Below, piece after piece: positions 1-7,821 of a stretch of 64,000 bases of DNA. The stretch lies in contig JACKBM010000028.1 of NCBI GenBank assembly GCA_020634575.1, positions 1 to 64,000 of the forward strand, given 5' to 3'. A program made the translations under genes and the position numbers. Under the pieces are notes generated by a model. That model did no database searches, was not told the DNA's origin, and saw only the letters and a list, made by a program, of their open reading frames with translations. Origin of the DNA: Ardenticatenales bacterium. Lineage in GTDB: Bacteria; Chloroflexota; Anaerolineae; Promineifilales; Promineifilaceae. The first letter of the stretch is position 1. Each line of letters starts with the position of its first letter.

Positions 1-72
1 ACGGATTTAACACGGATTATTGAAATATAAGAGAAAAATCCGTGTGTAATCTGTGTTAATCCGTGGCCAAAA
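1..72. repeat. CACGGATTAA-type inverted element, copy 1 (cut by window start)
   Basis: Degenerate ACGGATT units on the left and AATCCGTG units on the right flank a short A-rich centre, so the element folds as an imperfect hairpin. It ends in CCGTGGCCAA just before the purM ribosome binding site. Four further copies occur near 7.2, 27.2, 28.4 and 29.7 kb, all between genes. No transposase is associated. Confidence 0.7.
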
Positions 73-89
73 TTCTTCAAGGAGTATTG

Positions 90-1115
90 ATGAGTGAGCA
101 GCAGGATGCTTATAGTGCCGCGGGGGTGAACCTGGCGGCGGCGGCGGCGGCGACCGCCGGGATGAAAGAGGCCATCCAGGCGACCTACGGGCCGGAAGTG
201 CTGGCCGGGATGGGGGCGTTTGGCGGGCTGTATGATGCGGCGGCGCTGAAAAAGCTGGACCGGCCGGTCATCGTCGCCTCCACCGACGGTGTCGGTACCA
301 AGACCAAAGTGGCCGCCACCATGGGCCGCTGGGACACCGTCGGCCACGACATCGTCAACCATTGTGTCAACGACATCCTGGTTCAGGGCGCGACACCGCT
401 CTTTTTCCTGGATTACGTCGCCTCCTCGCGGCTGGAGCCGATCCAGATCAGCACCATCGTCAACGGGATCGCGGCGGCCTGCCAGGCGCTGGGCATCCCC
501 TTGCTGGGCGGCGAGACGGCCGAGATGCCAGGTGTCTACCAGGAAGGAGAGCTAGATATCGTCGGGACGGTCATCGGCATGGTGGACCAGGGCAGCGTTA
601 TCGACGGCCGGGACATACAGATTGGCGATCAGATCATCGCCTTTCCGTCGAACGGGCTGCATACCAATGGCTATTCGCTGGCGCGCAAGGTGCTGGCCGG
701 GATCGATTGGCACGAGGGCCGGCCGGTGGGCGACCTGAGCGTCGGCGAGGCGTTGCTGTTGCCGCACCAATGTTACCTGGCCGAGATCCGGGCGTTGCAG
801 GCGGCTGGCGTGACGATCAAGGGGTTGGCCCACATCACCGGTGGCGGCGTGATTGACAATTTGCCGCGGATCTTACCGGCCGGTACCGCCGCTGACATCC
901 ACGTTGGCAGCTGCCCGGTGCCGCCGATCTTCGAACTGATCCAGAGCGAAGGCGGGATCTCCCAGGCTGATATGTTCCAGACCTTCAACATGGGAATGGG
1001 GATGCTGGCTGTGCTCAGCTCAGACGCGCTCGAAAAAGCCCACGAGGCACTGCCACATGCCTACCTCGTTGGTGAGATCGTGGCCGGCGCGGGCAAGGTG
1101 AGGCTGGCCGCATGA
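90..1115 (+). CDS. purM: Phosphoribosylformylglycinamidine cyclo-ligase (AIR synthetase)
   Basis: Closes formylglycinamidine ribonucleotide to aminoimidazole ribonucleotide with ATP, the fifth step of de novo purine synthesis, in the cytoplasm. The 341-residue product has the usual length and carries the family signatures in order: STDGVGTK near residue 62, NDILVQGATPLFFLDY, GGETAEMPG, SNGLHTNGYSLARK, HITGGGVIDNLPRIL and FNMGMGM. The ATG at 90 is chosen because AAGGAG ends five bases upstream; an in-frame GTG at 63 lies inside a repeat element and has no ribosome site. The stop overlaps the purN start in an ATGA junction, so the two genes are translationally coupled. purH lies 4.2 kb away on the other strand. 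Confidence 0.96.
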   Translation: MSEQQDAYSAAGVNLAAAAAATAGMKEAIQATYGPEVLAGMGAFGGLYDAAALKKLDRPVIVASTDGVGTKTKVAATMGRWDTVGHDIVNHCVNDILVQGATPLFFLDYVASSRLEPIQISTIVNGIAAACQALGIPLLGGETAEMPGVYQEGELDIVGTVIGMVDQGSVIDGRDIQIGDQIIAFPSNGLHTNGYSLARKVLAGIDWHEGRPVGDLSVGEALLLPHQCYLAEIRALQAAGVTIKGLAHITGGGVIDNLPRILPAGTAADIHVGSCPVPPIFELIQSEGGISQADMFQTFNMGMGMLAVLSSDALEKAHEALPHAYLVGEIVAGAGKVRLAA

Positions 1116-1708
1116 GCAAGGCTCGACTGGTTGTCCTTATCTCTGGCTCCGGCAGCAATTTGCAGGCGCTGCTGGATGCCACCGCGACGGGTGCGCTGGC
1201 GGCCGAGATAGTGGCTGTCATCGCCAACCGCAAGGCGGCCTACGGGCTGGAACGAGCCGCCCAGGCAGGCGTGCCCACGATCTATTTCCCGCTCAAGCCT
1301 TACCGCGACGATGGGCGTGGCCGCGAGCAATACGACCTCGATCTGGCCGCCCAAATCAGGGATTTGCGCCCCGATTTGATCGTTCTGGCTGGTTGGATGC
1401 ACATCTTTTGTGCCGAAGTCATCAACCAGTTTCCGCGCCAGATGATCAACCTCCATCCCGCCCTGCCCGGCCAATTCAATGGCGCCAACGCTATCGAACG
1501 CGCCTTTGAAGCTTATCAGCGGGGCGAGGTCAGCGGCAGCGGCTGCATGGTCCATTACGTCATCCCCGCCGTCGACGAAGGCCCGGTCATCGCCCAGCGC
1601 GAACTCCCCTTTTTCCCGGATGACACCCTGGAAAGCTACAGCGCCCGGCTGCATAAGGCGGAGCATGAGTTGATTGTGGAGGCGGTGGGGAGAGCTGTTA
1701 GCTGTTAG
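1112..1708 (+). CDS. purN: Phosphoribosylglycinamide formyltransferase (GAR transformylase)
   Basis: Transfers a formyl group from 10-formyltetrahydrofolate to glycinamide ribonucleotide, the third step of purine synthesis. The 198-residue protein begins with the phosphate-binding SGSGSNLQALLDA segment, has the catalytic Asn and His in INLHPALP, and the catalytic Asp in VIPAVDEGPVI, matching the N-H-D triad known for the family. It overlaps purM by four bases. The last four residues and the stop codon are encoded by the first units of a seven-base tandem repeat, so the repeat appears to have replaced the original end of the gene. Downstream there is no further purine gene. Confidence 0.95.
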   Translation: MSKARLVVLISGSGSNLQALLDATATGALAAEIVAVIANRKAAYGLERAAQAGVPTIYFPLKPYRDDGRGREQYDLDLAAQIRDLRPDLIVLAGWMHIFCAEVINQFPRQMINLHPALPGQFNGANAIERAFEAYQRGEVSGSGCMVHYVIPAVDEGPVIAQRELPFFPDDTLESYSARLHKAEHELIVEAVGRAVSC

Positions 1709-1830
1709 CTGTTAGCTGTTAGCTGTTAGCTGTTAGCTGTTAGCTGTTAGCTGTTAGGATTATTTGGCACTTTTGCCTGATGTCAAAGGCGAACGGCCCA
1801 CTAACAGCTAACAGCTAATAGCCAACAGCT
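1693..1830. repeat. Heptamer tandem repeat (AGCTGTT, about 9 units) with an inverted partner
   Basis: Nine consecutive AGCTGTT units run from 1693 to 1755, followed by a partial unit. At 1801-1830 the reverse complement appears in four degenerate units (CTAACAG, CTAACAG, CTAATAG, CCAACAG). The two arrays can pair into a hairpin with a loop of about 43 bases. The first copies supply the purN stop codon. Heptamer repeats of this kind are known from cyanobacteria; here the function is unknown. Confidence 0.9.
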
Positions 1831-1880
1831 CATTGTGACCATTACCAAAGTCCGGTGTCTCTTCTAACAGTGGCACACAG

Positions 1881-1944
1881 AATCGCGCTCCGTTTTTTCA
1901 ATCCCTCCTCTGACGGGGCGCGATTTTGTCTCTTTTGCGAGACA
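1881..1944 (+). terminator. Two stacked hairpins, possible purMN terminator
   Basis: AATCGCGCTCCG at 1881-1892 pairs with CGGGGCGCGATT at 1914-1925 (12 bp with one wobble), followed by TT and a T-rich stretch. A second perfect 6-bp hairpin, TGTCTC/GAGACA, covers 1927-1944. The rest of the 361-base gap between 1709 and 2069 holds only the tandem repeat and unremarkable sequence. The T tract is interrupted, so termination is only a candidate role. Confidence 0.4.
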
Positions 1945-2069
1945 GGCTAGGCTATTCGGCCAGCTTTAGGCCCAACTTTTTACCAACGACATCGCAAAAA
2001 TGGCAGAACTGCCGGCCCCGCGCCAGGCAGCGTATGCGGTTGCGTCCAGACGGACATTGAGACGGACCA

Positions 2070-2513
2070 ATGGAATCACAGATGAATGGCGACGAATTAC
2101 AAAGCAACCTGGCCTCATCAAAGCCGGCACCCTACCTGGGTTGGGAGCAGCCTGGGGCCAGCAACCGGCCGGTCCGGTCCGAGAAGGGTGCGGACAATGG
2201 GCGAGTCCCGGTTGGTAGCCATACAGCGCGCGTCTGTGAGCTGGTCGACCAGGTCCTCCGTCAATTCAGCGCCCCGTATCCGGCTGATATCATCGACCAG
2301 GTCGCCGGCGCCATTCAGGATGATTTGGAGTGGCTAAGTGAATATTTCCTCCTCGTCAATGCATTTAGCGCTCACAGCCAGCATAGCCAGACAGTCGTCA
2401 ATGATTTGCTGAGCATGTTTGTCCTGCTGCTTACCGGCATGGTCGAGACCGACGAAAACCGGCCGGCGCAAAGCCATCTTCTCACCAATTACACGGTCCT
2501 GCGGCACATCTAG
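2070..2513 (+). CDS. Hypothetical protein
   Basis: I do not recognise this 147-residue protein. The first 50 residues are low in structure and rich in Pro, Gly and Ser; the C-terminal 95 residues look like a folded, mostly helical segment with two amphipathic stretches (ELVDQVLRQF and DLLSMFVLLLTGM). No ribosome site is obvious at either candidate start (ATG at 2070 or 2085), so the start and even the gene are uncertain. It stands alone between the repeat region after purN and an intergenic palindrome. Confidence 0.4.
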   Translation: MESQMNGDELQSNLASSKPAPYLGWEQPGASNRPVRSEKGADNGRVPVGSHTARVCELVDQVLRQFSAPYPADIIDQVAGAIQDDLEWLSEYFLLVNAFSAHSQHSQTVVNDLLSMFVLLLTGMVETDENRPAQSHLLTNYTVLRHI

Positions 2514-2533
2514 CCATTTTCGGTCATCAATCC

Positions 2534-2578
2534 ACCAACCCGACGGGTTGGCCGACCCGTCGGGTTAGCCAACCCCTC
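2534..2578. repeat. ACCCGACGGGT intergenic palindrome, copy 1
   Basis: AACCCGACGGGTT at 2538-2550 is followed by ACCCGTCGGGTT at 2555-2566 and by AACCCCTCGCC, the ending shared with other copies. It lies between two convergent genes. Other copies are at 3833, 14519, 19397, 19962 and 20933. Confidence 0.8.
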
Positions 2579-2596
2579 GCCCTATATCGCTGTCTA

Positions 2597-3754
2597 CTAA
2601 AACGGCTCAAACCAATCCGCCGGAAGCTCATGGCCAAAGCCGGGCCCGTCGTTGGGCACCAGCCAACCATCTTCAGCGGCAGCCTGACCGGGGATGTTGA
2701 TCGCTTCGGCCAGGGGGACGCCGGGCGGGGAGCTGATGAAGTATTCGAGCCAGGGAACGGCGGCCATGGCGTAGCTGAAATGCTGGCCGAAGACGGTGTG
2801 GCCGCCGCCGTGCAAAATAACCTTTTTGCCGGCCGCTTCCGCCGCGTGGGCGATCTTGATACAAGTTGTCAGGCCGCCACACCATTGGATGTCCGGCTGC
2901 AGAATGTCCACCGCATCGTGGCGGAGGGCCCAGAGGAAGGGGACGTGGGTGTACCAGTGCTCACCCGTGCTCAGGGTTTGCCAGGGCAGCCGGCGACGCA
3001 GTTCCAGGTGGGCATCAAAATCTTCGGAAACAAGACATTCTTCCAACCAGCGCACGCGATAGGGACGCAAGCGTTCGGCCAGACGAACGGTGTAATCCAC
3101 GTCAAACGCCATCCAACAGTCCAACATCAGCTCACATTCGTCGCCAATCTGCTCGCGTACCGCGGCGATATGGGCCTCGTTTTTGTCGAGGCCGGCCAGC
3201 CCATCAGCTGGGCCATACTGGCAGGCTAATTTGAAGGCACGGAAGCCCAGTTCCTGGTACCAATCCACGTCGTTGCCAGTGCTGTAACAAAAAAGCTTCT
3301 CTTTTTGTGGCCCACCAATGAGGCTGTAGACTGGCTGGCCAAGCACACGCCCCTTGGCGTCCCACAGGGCCAGGTCGATGGCGCTGACCGCATAAGCGGC
3401 CAGACCGGTCGATCCATACGGCTTGGTCATGCGCCACATCATGTCCGAGAGCTTTTCGATGGCCAGCCCATCCTCGCCGATCAGGTTCGGGCCGAGGTGG
3501 TCGTTGATGATGGCGGCGACCGGCCCGCCGTGGCTCGTCTGGCCAACGCCCCAGGTGCCATCCTCCAGAGTCACTTTGCACCAGACTGATTCCCATTTAG
3601 GCAACCAGAGATCGCGGTGGGGCTTGTAACGGGGATACCAGGACATCGGGTTGGCCACTTCGGTGTGGACCCACCAGGAAGGACGACGGGGCGAGGTGCG
3701 AACCGGCCGGTCCGGCACGCGCAGACGCATCGCCTGAATGTCGACAATTTTCAT
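2597..3754 (-). CDS. Enolase-superfamily dehydratase, L-rhamnonate dehydratase-like
   Basis: Member of the mandelate racemase/muconate lactonizing group, which abstract the proton alpha to a carboxylate with Mg2+. The 385-residue protein carries the metal-ligand segments MLDCW, WLEEC and STGEH, then ILQPDIQWCGG and the HGGGHTVFGQHF loop with a likely catalytic His. The segments PRRPSW, ANPMSWYPR, STGNDVDWYQELGF and SPPGVPLAEA resemble L-rhamnonate dehydratases (dehydration to 2-keto-3-deoxy-L-rhamnonate), so this is the preferred substrate, as an inference. The start at 3754 is preceded by AGGAG; an earlier in-frame ATG at 3814 has no such site. No other rhamnose gene is adjacent; a DapA-family protein lies 16 kb away. 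Confidence 0.82.
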   Translation of the reverse strand: MKIVDIQAMRLRVPDRPVRTSPRRPSWWVHTEVANPMSWYPRYKPHRDLWLPKWESVWCKVTLEDGTWGVGQTSHGGPVAAIINDHLGPNLIGEDGLAIEKLSDMMWRMTKPYGSTGLAAYAVSAIDLALWDAKGRVLGQPVYSLIGGPQKEKLFCYSTGNDVDWYQELGFRAFKLACQYGPADGLAGLDKNEAHIAAVREQIGDECELMLDCWMAFDVDYTVRLAERLRPYRVRWLEECLVSEDFDAHLELRRRLPWQTLSTGEHWYTHVPFLWALRHDAVDILQPDIQWCGGLTTCIKIAHAAEAAGKKVILHGGGHTVFGQHFSYAMAAVPWLEYFISSPPGVPLAEAINIPGQAAAEDGWLVPNDGPGFGHELPADWFEPF

Positions 3755-3832
3755 GGGGCTGCTCCTGATTGAGGTTTCTGAGCGATGCCCCGAGTTTAGC
3801 AGGGGTACGGCCACGACGCATCATGGCCGCCC

Positions 3833-3905
3833 GTTGAGGGGTTGGGGGGAACCCGACGGGTTAGCCCCAACCCGACGGGTCCCTAACAACCCGTCGGGTT
3901 GTTCC
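3833..3905. repeat. ACCCGACGGGT intergenic palindrome, copy 2
   Basis: Contains GAGGGGTTGGGGGGAACCCG, two ACCCGACGGGT cores (near 3851 and 3870) and one inverted ACCCGTCGGGTT near 3890. It fills most of the gap between the rhamnonate-dehydratase-like gene and the lipoprotein that follows on the same strand. Confidence 0.8.
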
Positions 3906-3912
3906 GGTGCGG

Positions 3913-4305
3913 TTAGCTGCCCGGCGCCTCCGCCTCCCCGGTCGGGAACTGGGGGCTGCGAATGATGCTGCCATCATCGCTGACACGCACCTCGTATTCC
4001 TCGCCATTCACGACCATGGTTGTTTGCCAGCCTGAGGTGACAACGGCAGCACAGCTTTCGGCCGGGCCGCCCAGCCCCAGACAGCTGTCAGCAAACTCAG
4101 CCTGGTCCAGGGCACGAATTTCGATCTGCTCAGCATCAATCGCCAGCCGCTCGGCCAGCCAATCGTGGGCGGCCAGGACCGGCGCCGGTGGAATGCCATC
4201 CACGCCAAAATCAGTCTGTTCGGTTGCCTCGCAGGCCGTCGCCAGCAAAGCCAGGATCGTCAATAACGCCATCGCCAGATGGCGAGTTAGTTGCTTCTTA
4301 AGCAT
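3913..4305 (-). CDS. Small secreted lipoprotein
   Basis: A 130-residue protein with a Lys-rich start, a hydrophobic stretch and a lipobox ending LATAC at residue 25, so it should be lipidated and held on the outer face of the membrane. The mature part has the pattern EQIEIRALDQAEFADSCLG followed by ESCAAVVTSGWQTTMVVNG and EYEVRVSDDGSIIR, a layout I know from small conserved proteins of Chloroflexota and cyanobacteria with two conserved Cys and a repeating beta segment. No enzymatic function can be assigned. It is transcribed away from the next gene at 4441, leaving a 135-base divergent gap. Confidence 0.8.
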   Translation of the reverse strand: MLKKQLTRHLAMALLTILALLATACEATEQTDFGVDGIPPAPVLAAHDWLAERLAIDAEQIEIRALDQAEFADSCLGLGGPAESCAAVVTSGWQTTMVVNGEEYEVRVSDDGSIIRSPQFPTGEAEAPGS

Positions 4306-4423
4306 AAAGATTTAACCTCCAATACCTGTAGAAACGACAGAATCAGCCCCAGGTATACTGCTGATTCTCTTGACGATAACGCGAACGACGACCAGACGCC
4401 TGTGCCACCGGCACATTCATAGG

Positions 4424-4429
4424 TATAAA
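4424..4429 (+). promoter_or_regulatory. Candidate -10 box 11 bases before a start codon
   Basis: TATAAA followed by T lies 11 bases before the ATG at 4441. Initiation about seven bases downstream would give a transcript with almost no leader. No convincing -35 hexamer is at 17 bases spacing. Confidence 0.4.
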
Positions 4430-4440
4430 TAAGGGCCTAT

Positions 4441-5181
4441 ATGAACAGCATCAGCGAACGCCTCGACCCTTTCTTTGAATCTATTGGCATTGAACCGCAG
4501 GCTATGGGGATGTCCGGCCGGAAATACAACGGTGTTTACAAGGGCCGCACCCTGAAAGCAGACTGCTCCTACCGTTCGCGTACGCGCTATGCCGGGCCTG
4601 TCCGCTATCGCAGCTATAACGGTCACCGGCTCAATTTCACGATGGGGACACCGCTCAAAACGCGGCTGATTCTGGCTTCGGCCGGCACGGTTGCCGGCGG
4701 CATCGCCGCTTTCATTAATCGGCGCAGCGGTATGACCCTGATGGAAGATCTGGGACCGGATTTCGCGCACCTGACTGTCTGGGCCCATGACCCGGCGTGG
4801 GTGCGGCAATTGCTGGCGCAGCCGGGCGCGCTGGAGATGATCAACCATCTGCTTCCGCCCGGTGAGTTGCCGCCCAATATCGCCGTCAACCTGCAGCCGG
4901 ACCAGCTGCTGTACTCACAGCGGGTTGCCCTGGGCAAAGTCACCCCGGGCCGGGCCCGCAATTGGGTCACGGCGCTGGAAAATCTCCTCATCCTGGCCGA
5001 GCGCAGCCCGGCGCCAGGCCGGGTCGCCGAGCTAAGCTGGTATGAAAAGCAGGCGCGCAAGAACCCGACGCTGGTGGGCTGCGTGACGCTTTCGCTGATT
5101 TTTGGCGTAGTAATTGCTGCGGGATTCGCGTTTACGGGGTTTTTGCTACTGGTGAGCTTTCTTTTGAGTTCGATCGGCTGA
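4441..5181 (+). CDS. Hypothetical protein with C-terminal membrane segment
   Basis: The 246-residue protein is not recognised. Residues 1-70 contain an RKYNGVYKGRTLKADCSYR segment rich in basic and aromatic residues that looks like a beta-rich soluble domain. A second soluble part spans roughly residues 70-200. Residues 210-243 form one or two strongly hydrophobic helices (TLVGCVTLSLIFGVVIAAG and FTGFLLLVSFLL), so the protein is tail-anchored. The ATG has only weak ribosome-binding sequence (AAGGG) but sits just downstream of a -10-like TATAAAT, suggesting a near-leaderless message. It converges on purH. Confidence 0.7.
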   Translation: MNSISERLDPFFESIGIEPQAMGMSGRKYNGVYKGRTLKADCSYRSRTRYAGPVRYRSYNGHRLNFTMGTPLKTRLILASAGTVAGGIAAFINRRSGMTLMEDLGPDFAHLTVWAHDPAWVRQLLAQPGALEMINHLLPPGELPPNIAVNLQPDQLLYSQRVALGKVTPGRARNWVTALENLLILAERSPAPGRVAELSWYEKQARKNPTLVGCVTLSLIFGVVIAAGFAFTGFLLLVSFLLSSIG

Positions 5182-5240
5182 TCTCTCGTTTTATTTCTTG
5201 AGGGTTGCAGCCAGGTTGTTGGCACTGGGACAGGCGAGAA

Positions 5241-5264
5241 CTGGCCAGCACGGTGGCTGGCCAG
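5241..5264. other. Perfect hairpin between convergent genes
   Basis: CTGGCCAGC and GCTGGCCAG form a perfect 9-bp stem with a six-base loop, midway between the ends of the gene at 4441 and of purH. There is no T tract on either side, so it is not a classical terminator. Confidence 0.45.
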
Positions 5265-5345
5265 GGTAGAGATCTCTCGCTTTGTCCGGTTGAGCGTCTT
5301 GGTTAAGTGAGCGGCGCTCGAGATGACGGTGGCCCGGTGGGTGGG

Positions 5346-6869
5346 TTAGTGCAGGAAGTGGCGCTGGCCGGTGAGGACCATGACCAGCCCCAGCTCGTCA
5401 GCCGCGGCGATGATGTCGTCGTCGCGGATGGAGCCGCCGGGCTGGATAACGCAGCTGACGCCCGCAGCCGCCACCGCTTCCAGGCCGTCGCGGAACGGGA
5501 AGAAAGCGTCGCTGGCGCCGGCGCCGCCGGCCGCGCGCCCCTCCGCCTTACGGGCTGCCAGTTCGCTGGCGTCCACCCGGCTCTGCTGCCCGGCGCCGAT
5601 CCCCCAGGCTACCCCATCCTTCACCACGACGATAGCGTTCGACTTGGTCCGAGCGCAAACCCGGTTGGCCAGGACAAGGTCACGCCATTGGGCCTCCGTC
5701 GGCTGTTTCTGGGTAACCACCCGCCAGGCGGCTGGATCACTGGCCACAGGGTCAGGTTCCTGAACGAGAAACCCGCCATCGACTGCTGAAAGGATGCGCC
5801 CCGGGGCGCCGGGCGCCGGGGCAGTCAAAACCCGGGTGTTTTTGCGCTTGCGGGCCAGGAGTTCCAGGGCATCGTCGTCATAGCCGGGGGCGATGAGGAC
5901 GTCGGCCTTGGGGTTGGCGACGATCTGCTCGGCGAGGGCGAGGGTGACCGGCCGGTTCAAGGCCACCACCCCACCAAAGGCAGATTTGGGATCGCAGGCA
6001 AAGGCCAGCCGGTAGGCTTCTTCAATACTGTCGGCGATGGCTGCTCCGCACGGGTTGGCATGTTTGATGATCGCCGCCGCCGGCCCGTCGCTCAGCTCGT
6101 GGGCCAGCCGCCAGGCCGCCTCGCTGTCATAGAGGTTCAGATAGCCCAGCGCCATGCCCGAATGTTGCTCGACGCCATCCCACCAACCGCTTTGCCCCTG
6201 AAGCCGGTAGCGCGCCCCCTGCTGATGCGGGTTTTCGCCGTATCGCAGCGATTGGGCTCGAAGCAGGGAAAGATGGATTGTTTCCGGCAGCTGTTCTTCG
6301 CGCTGTAGCCAGTTGGCGATAGCCGCATCATAGCCGGCGGTGCTGGCAAAGGCTTTGATGGCCAGCCGCTGGCGCGTCTCGGCACTGGTGCCGCCCGTGG
6401 ATATTTCGGCCAGGACGGCCGCATAATCGGCCGGATCCACCAGGATGGTGACGCGGACGAAGTTCTTGGCCGCCGCCCGCTGCAGGGCCACGCCGCCGAT
6501 ATCAATCTGCTCAATCGCCTCAGCCAGCGTCACATCAGGCTGGGCTACGGTCTCTTCAAAGGGGTACAGGTTGCTCACCACCAGGTCAAACATGGCGATG
6601 TTTTGCGCCGCCAGATCGGCCTGATCCGTGGGAATATCGCGGGCCAGGATACCGCCGTGAATAGCCGGGTGCAAGGTCTTGACGCGCCCGCCCAGGATTT
6701 CCGGAGCACCGGTTACGTCTGCCACTTCGGTCACAGGCAGGCCGGCTTCGCGGACGGCCCGGGCGCTGCCACCGCTGGCGACCAGCTCCCAACCCAGATC
6801 AACCAATCCGCGGGCCAGATCAACCAGCCCGCGCTTATCATACACGGATAAAATTGCTCGTTTAGCCAT
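5346..6869 (-). CDS. purH: Bifunctional AICAR transformylase / IMP cyclohydrolase
   Basis: Performs the last two steps of purine synthesis, formylation of AICAR and ring closure to IMP. The 507-residue protein has the usual two-domain layout: an N-terminal MGS-like cyclohydrolase domain (to about residue 150) with GGRVKTLHPAIHGGIL, and a C-terminal transformylase domain with the catalytic Lys-His in IIKHANPCGAA, the segment DPKSAFGGVVALN and the C-terminal GASDAFFPFRDG. The start at 6869 begins MAKRAILSVYDK, typical for the family. It faces purMN from the opposite strand, so it is not in one operon with them. Confidence 0.96.
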   Translation of the reverse strand: MAKRAILSVYDKRGLVDLARGLVDLGWELVASGGSARAVREAGLPVTEVADVTGAPEILGGRVKTLHPAIHGGILARDIPTDQADLAAQNIAMFDLVVSNLYPFEETVAQPDVTLAEAIEQIDIGGVALQRAAAKNFVRVTILVDPADYAAVLAEISTGGTSAETRQRLAIKAFASTAGYDAAIANWLQREEQLPETIHLSLLRAQSLRYGENPHQQGARYRLQGQSGWWDGVEQHSGMALGYLNLYDSEAAWRLAHELSDGPAAAIIKHANPCGAAIADSIEEAYRLAFACDPKSAFGGVVALNRPVTLALAEQIVANPKADVLIAPGYDDDALELLARKRKNTRVLTAPAPGAPGRILSAVDGGFLVQEPDPVASDPAAWRVVTQKQPTEAQWRDLVLANRVCARTKSNAIVVVKDGVAWGIGAGQQSRVDASELAARKAEGRAAGGAGASDAFFPFRDGLEAVAAAGVSCVIQPGGSIRDDDIIAAADELGLVMVLTGQRHFLH

Positions 6870-6930
6870 GTCTGGACTGTAGCACAGTCAGGAGGGGGGA
6901 CAAGCGCCAGGAAGATATTTTAAGGTCGAT

Positions 6931-7236
6931 TTACGACTCAAAGCCGCCGTTGGCCATAATCGCCCGGACTCGCTCCGGCGGGTAGCTTGCTTCCAGCTCA
7001 GCCGCCAGCTCATCAGCCAGCGGTTCCAGCTCACCGTCGCGCTCTTCCCAATCGCTGGCGCGCCATTCGGCCAGGTAAGCATCCGTATCGGTAAAGCCGG
7101 CCCGCATGGCGGCTTCGTCGATGGCCACCTGGAACCGCTGCGACAGCTCCCGCGTCGCCCGCTCCCGCCGGCCCGCCTGCACTTTCACCTGCGCGGGGAT
7201 GTCCCGCCAATAAATAATCTGAAACTTCATTTTCAT
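6931..7236 (-). CDS. Small protein of the 'virulence factor' family (PF13769-like)
   Basis: The 101-residue protein contains QIIYWRDIPAQVKVQAGRR followed by LSQRFQVAIDEAAMRAGF and a TDAYLAEW segment, the core pattern of a short conserved family named after a Staphylococcus virulence gene but of unknown biochemical role. It is acidic toward the C-terminus and has no signal or membrane segment. I start it at the ATG at 7236 (Met-Lys-Met-Lys); a longer reading to 7341 would run through a repeat element and is unlikely. No good ribosome site is visible because that repeat directly abuts the start. Confidence 0.7.
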   Translation of the reverse strand: MKMKFQIIYWRDIPAQVKVQAGRRERATRELSQRFQVAIDEAAMRAGFTDTDAYLAEWRASDWEERDGELEPLADELAAELEASYPPERVRAIMANGGFES

Positions 7237-7240
7237 AAAC

Positions 7241-7344
7241 TTTTTGCCGCAGATTTCGCGGATTTCACAGATGTTTGAAACGCACGATACCAACAAATCG
7301 CGAATAAACGAATCCTCAAAATCTGCGTCATCTGCGGCCAAAAC
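7241..7344. repeat. CACGGATTAA-type inverted element, divergent copy 2
   Basis: TTTTGCCGCAGAT and CGCGGATTTCACAGAT on the left mirror AATCGCG, AATC and ATCTGCGTCATCTGCGG on the right around an AT-rich centre. The units are GCAGAT rather than ACGGAT, so this is a diverged member of the family. It occupies the whole gap between two minus-strand genes. Confidence 0.65.
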
Positions 7345-7347
7345 CTC

Positions 7348-7758
7348 TCATCCCCACGGTTCGTGGACGAGTTCGATGAGGTGGCCGTCGGGGTCGTAGA
7401 TGTAGATTTGGGTGGCGCCGTCGCCGCGGTCGCGGGGGCCGGCGGCGATGGGGATGTTGTTGGCCGCCAGGCCAGCCAGGGCCGCATCGACATTCAGGAT
7501 GCTGAAGCAGATGTGACGATTGTTGGGCACTTCGTTTTCGGGGGACCGGGGCGGATCCCCAGCCAGCTGCTGGCTGAATGAGTCATGCAGCGTGTGGATT
7601 TCGTAGCCATTTTTGCGGAACCATTGGCCAGGAAAGTCAAAAGTCTGGGGCCGCTGGACCTGTTCCATGCCCAGGACATCGACATAGAACTGGCGGCTGG
7701 CCGCCAGATCGCGCACCACAATAGTGCAATGGTGTAAACGGCCGATCTCAATCATCAA
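7348..7758 (-). CDS. VOC (glyoxalase/dioxygenase) family protein
   Basis: A 136-residue single VOC protein with two beta-alpha-beta-beta-beta modules: LHHCTIVVRDLAASRQFYVD at the start and RHICFSILNVDAALAGL in the middle, ending in YIYDPDGHLIELVHEPWG. The His in each module and the Glu in LIELV are in the positions used as metal ligands in glyoxalase I and extradiol dioxygenases. The substrate cannot be read from the sequence. The start could also be the second Met, at 7755. It is the first of two VOC proteins in the window (the other is at 25787). Confidence 0.88.
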   Translation of the reverse strand: MMIEIGRLHHCTIVVRDLAASRQFYVDVLGMEQVQRPQTFDFPGQWFRKNGYEIHTLHDSFSQQLAGDPPRSPENEVPNNRHICFSILNVDAALAGLAANNIPIAAGPRDRGDGATQIYIYDPDGHLIELVHEPWG

Positions 7759-7821
7759 ACAATCCTCCGGTCTGACCTGTCAGCCGGGAATTGTCTCACA
7801 CGATGAAGCCGGCAGGCAAAC

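Noticed and set aside
1693..1830. Possible CRISPR array
   Set aside because: The unit is seven bases with no spacers; it is a simple tandem repeat.
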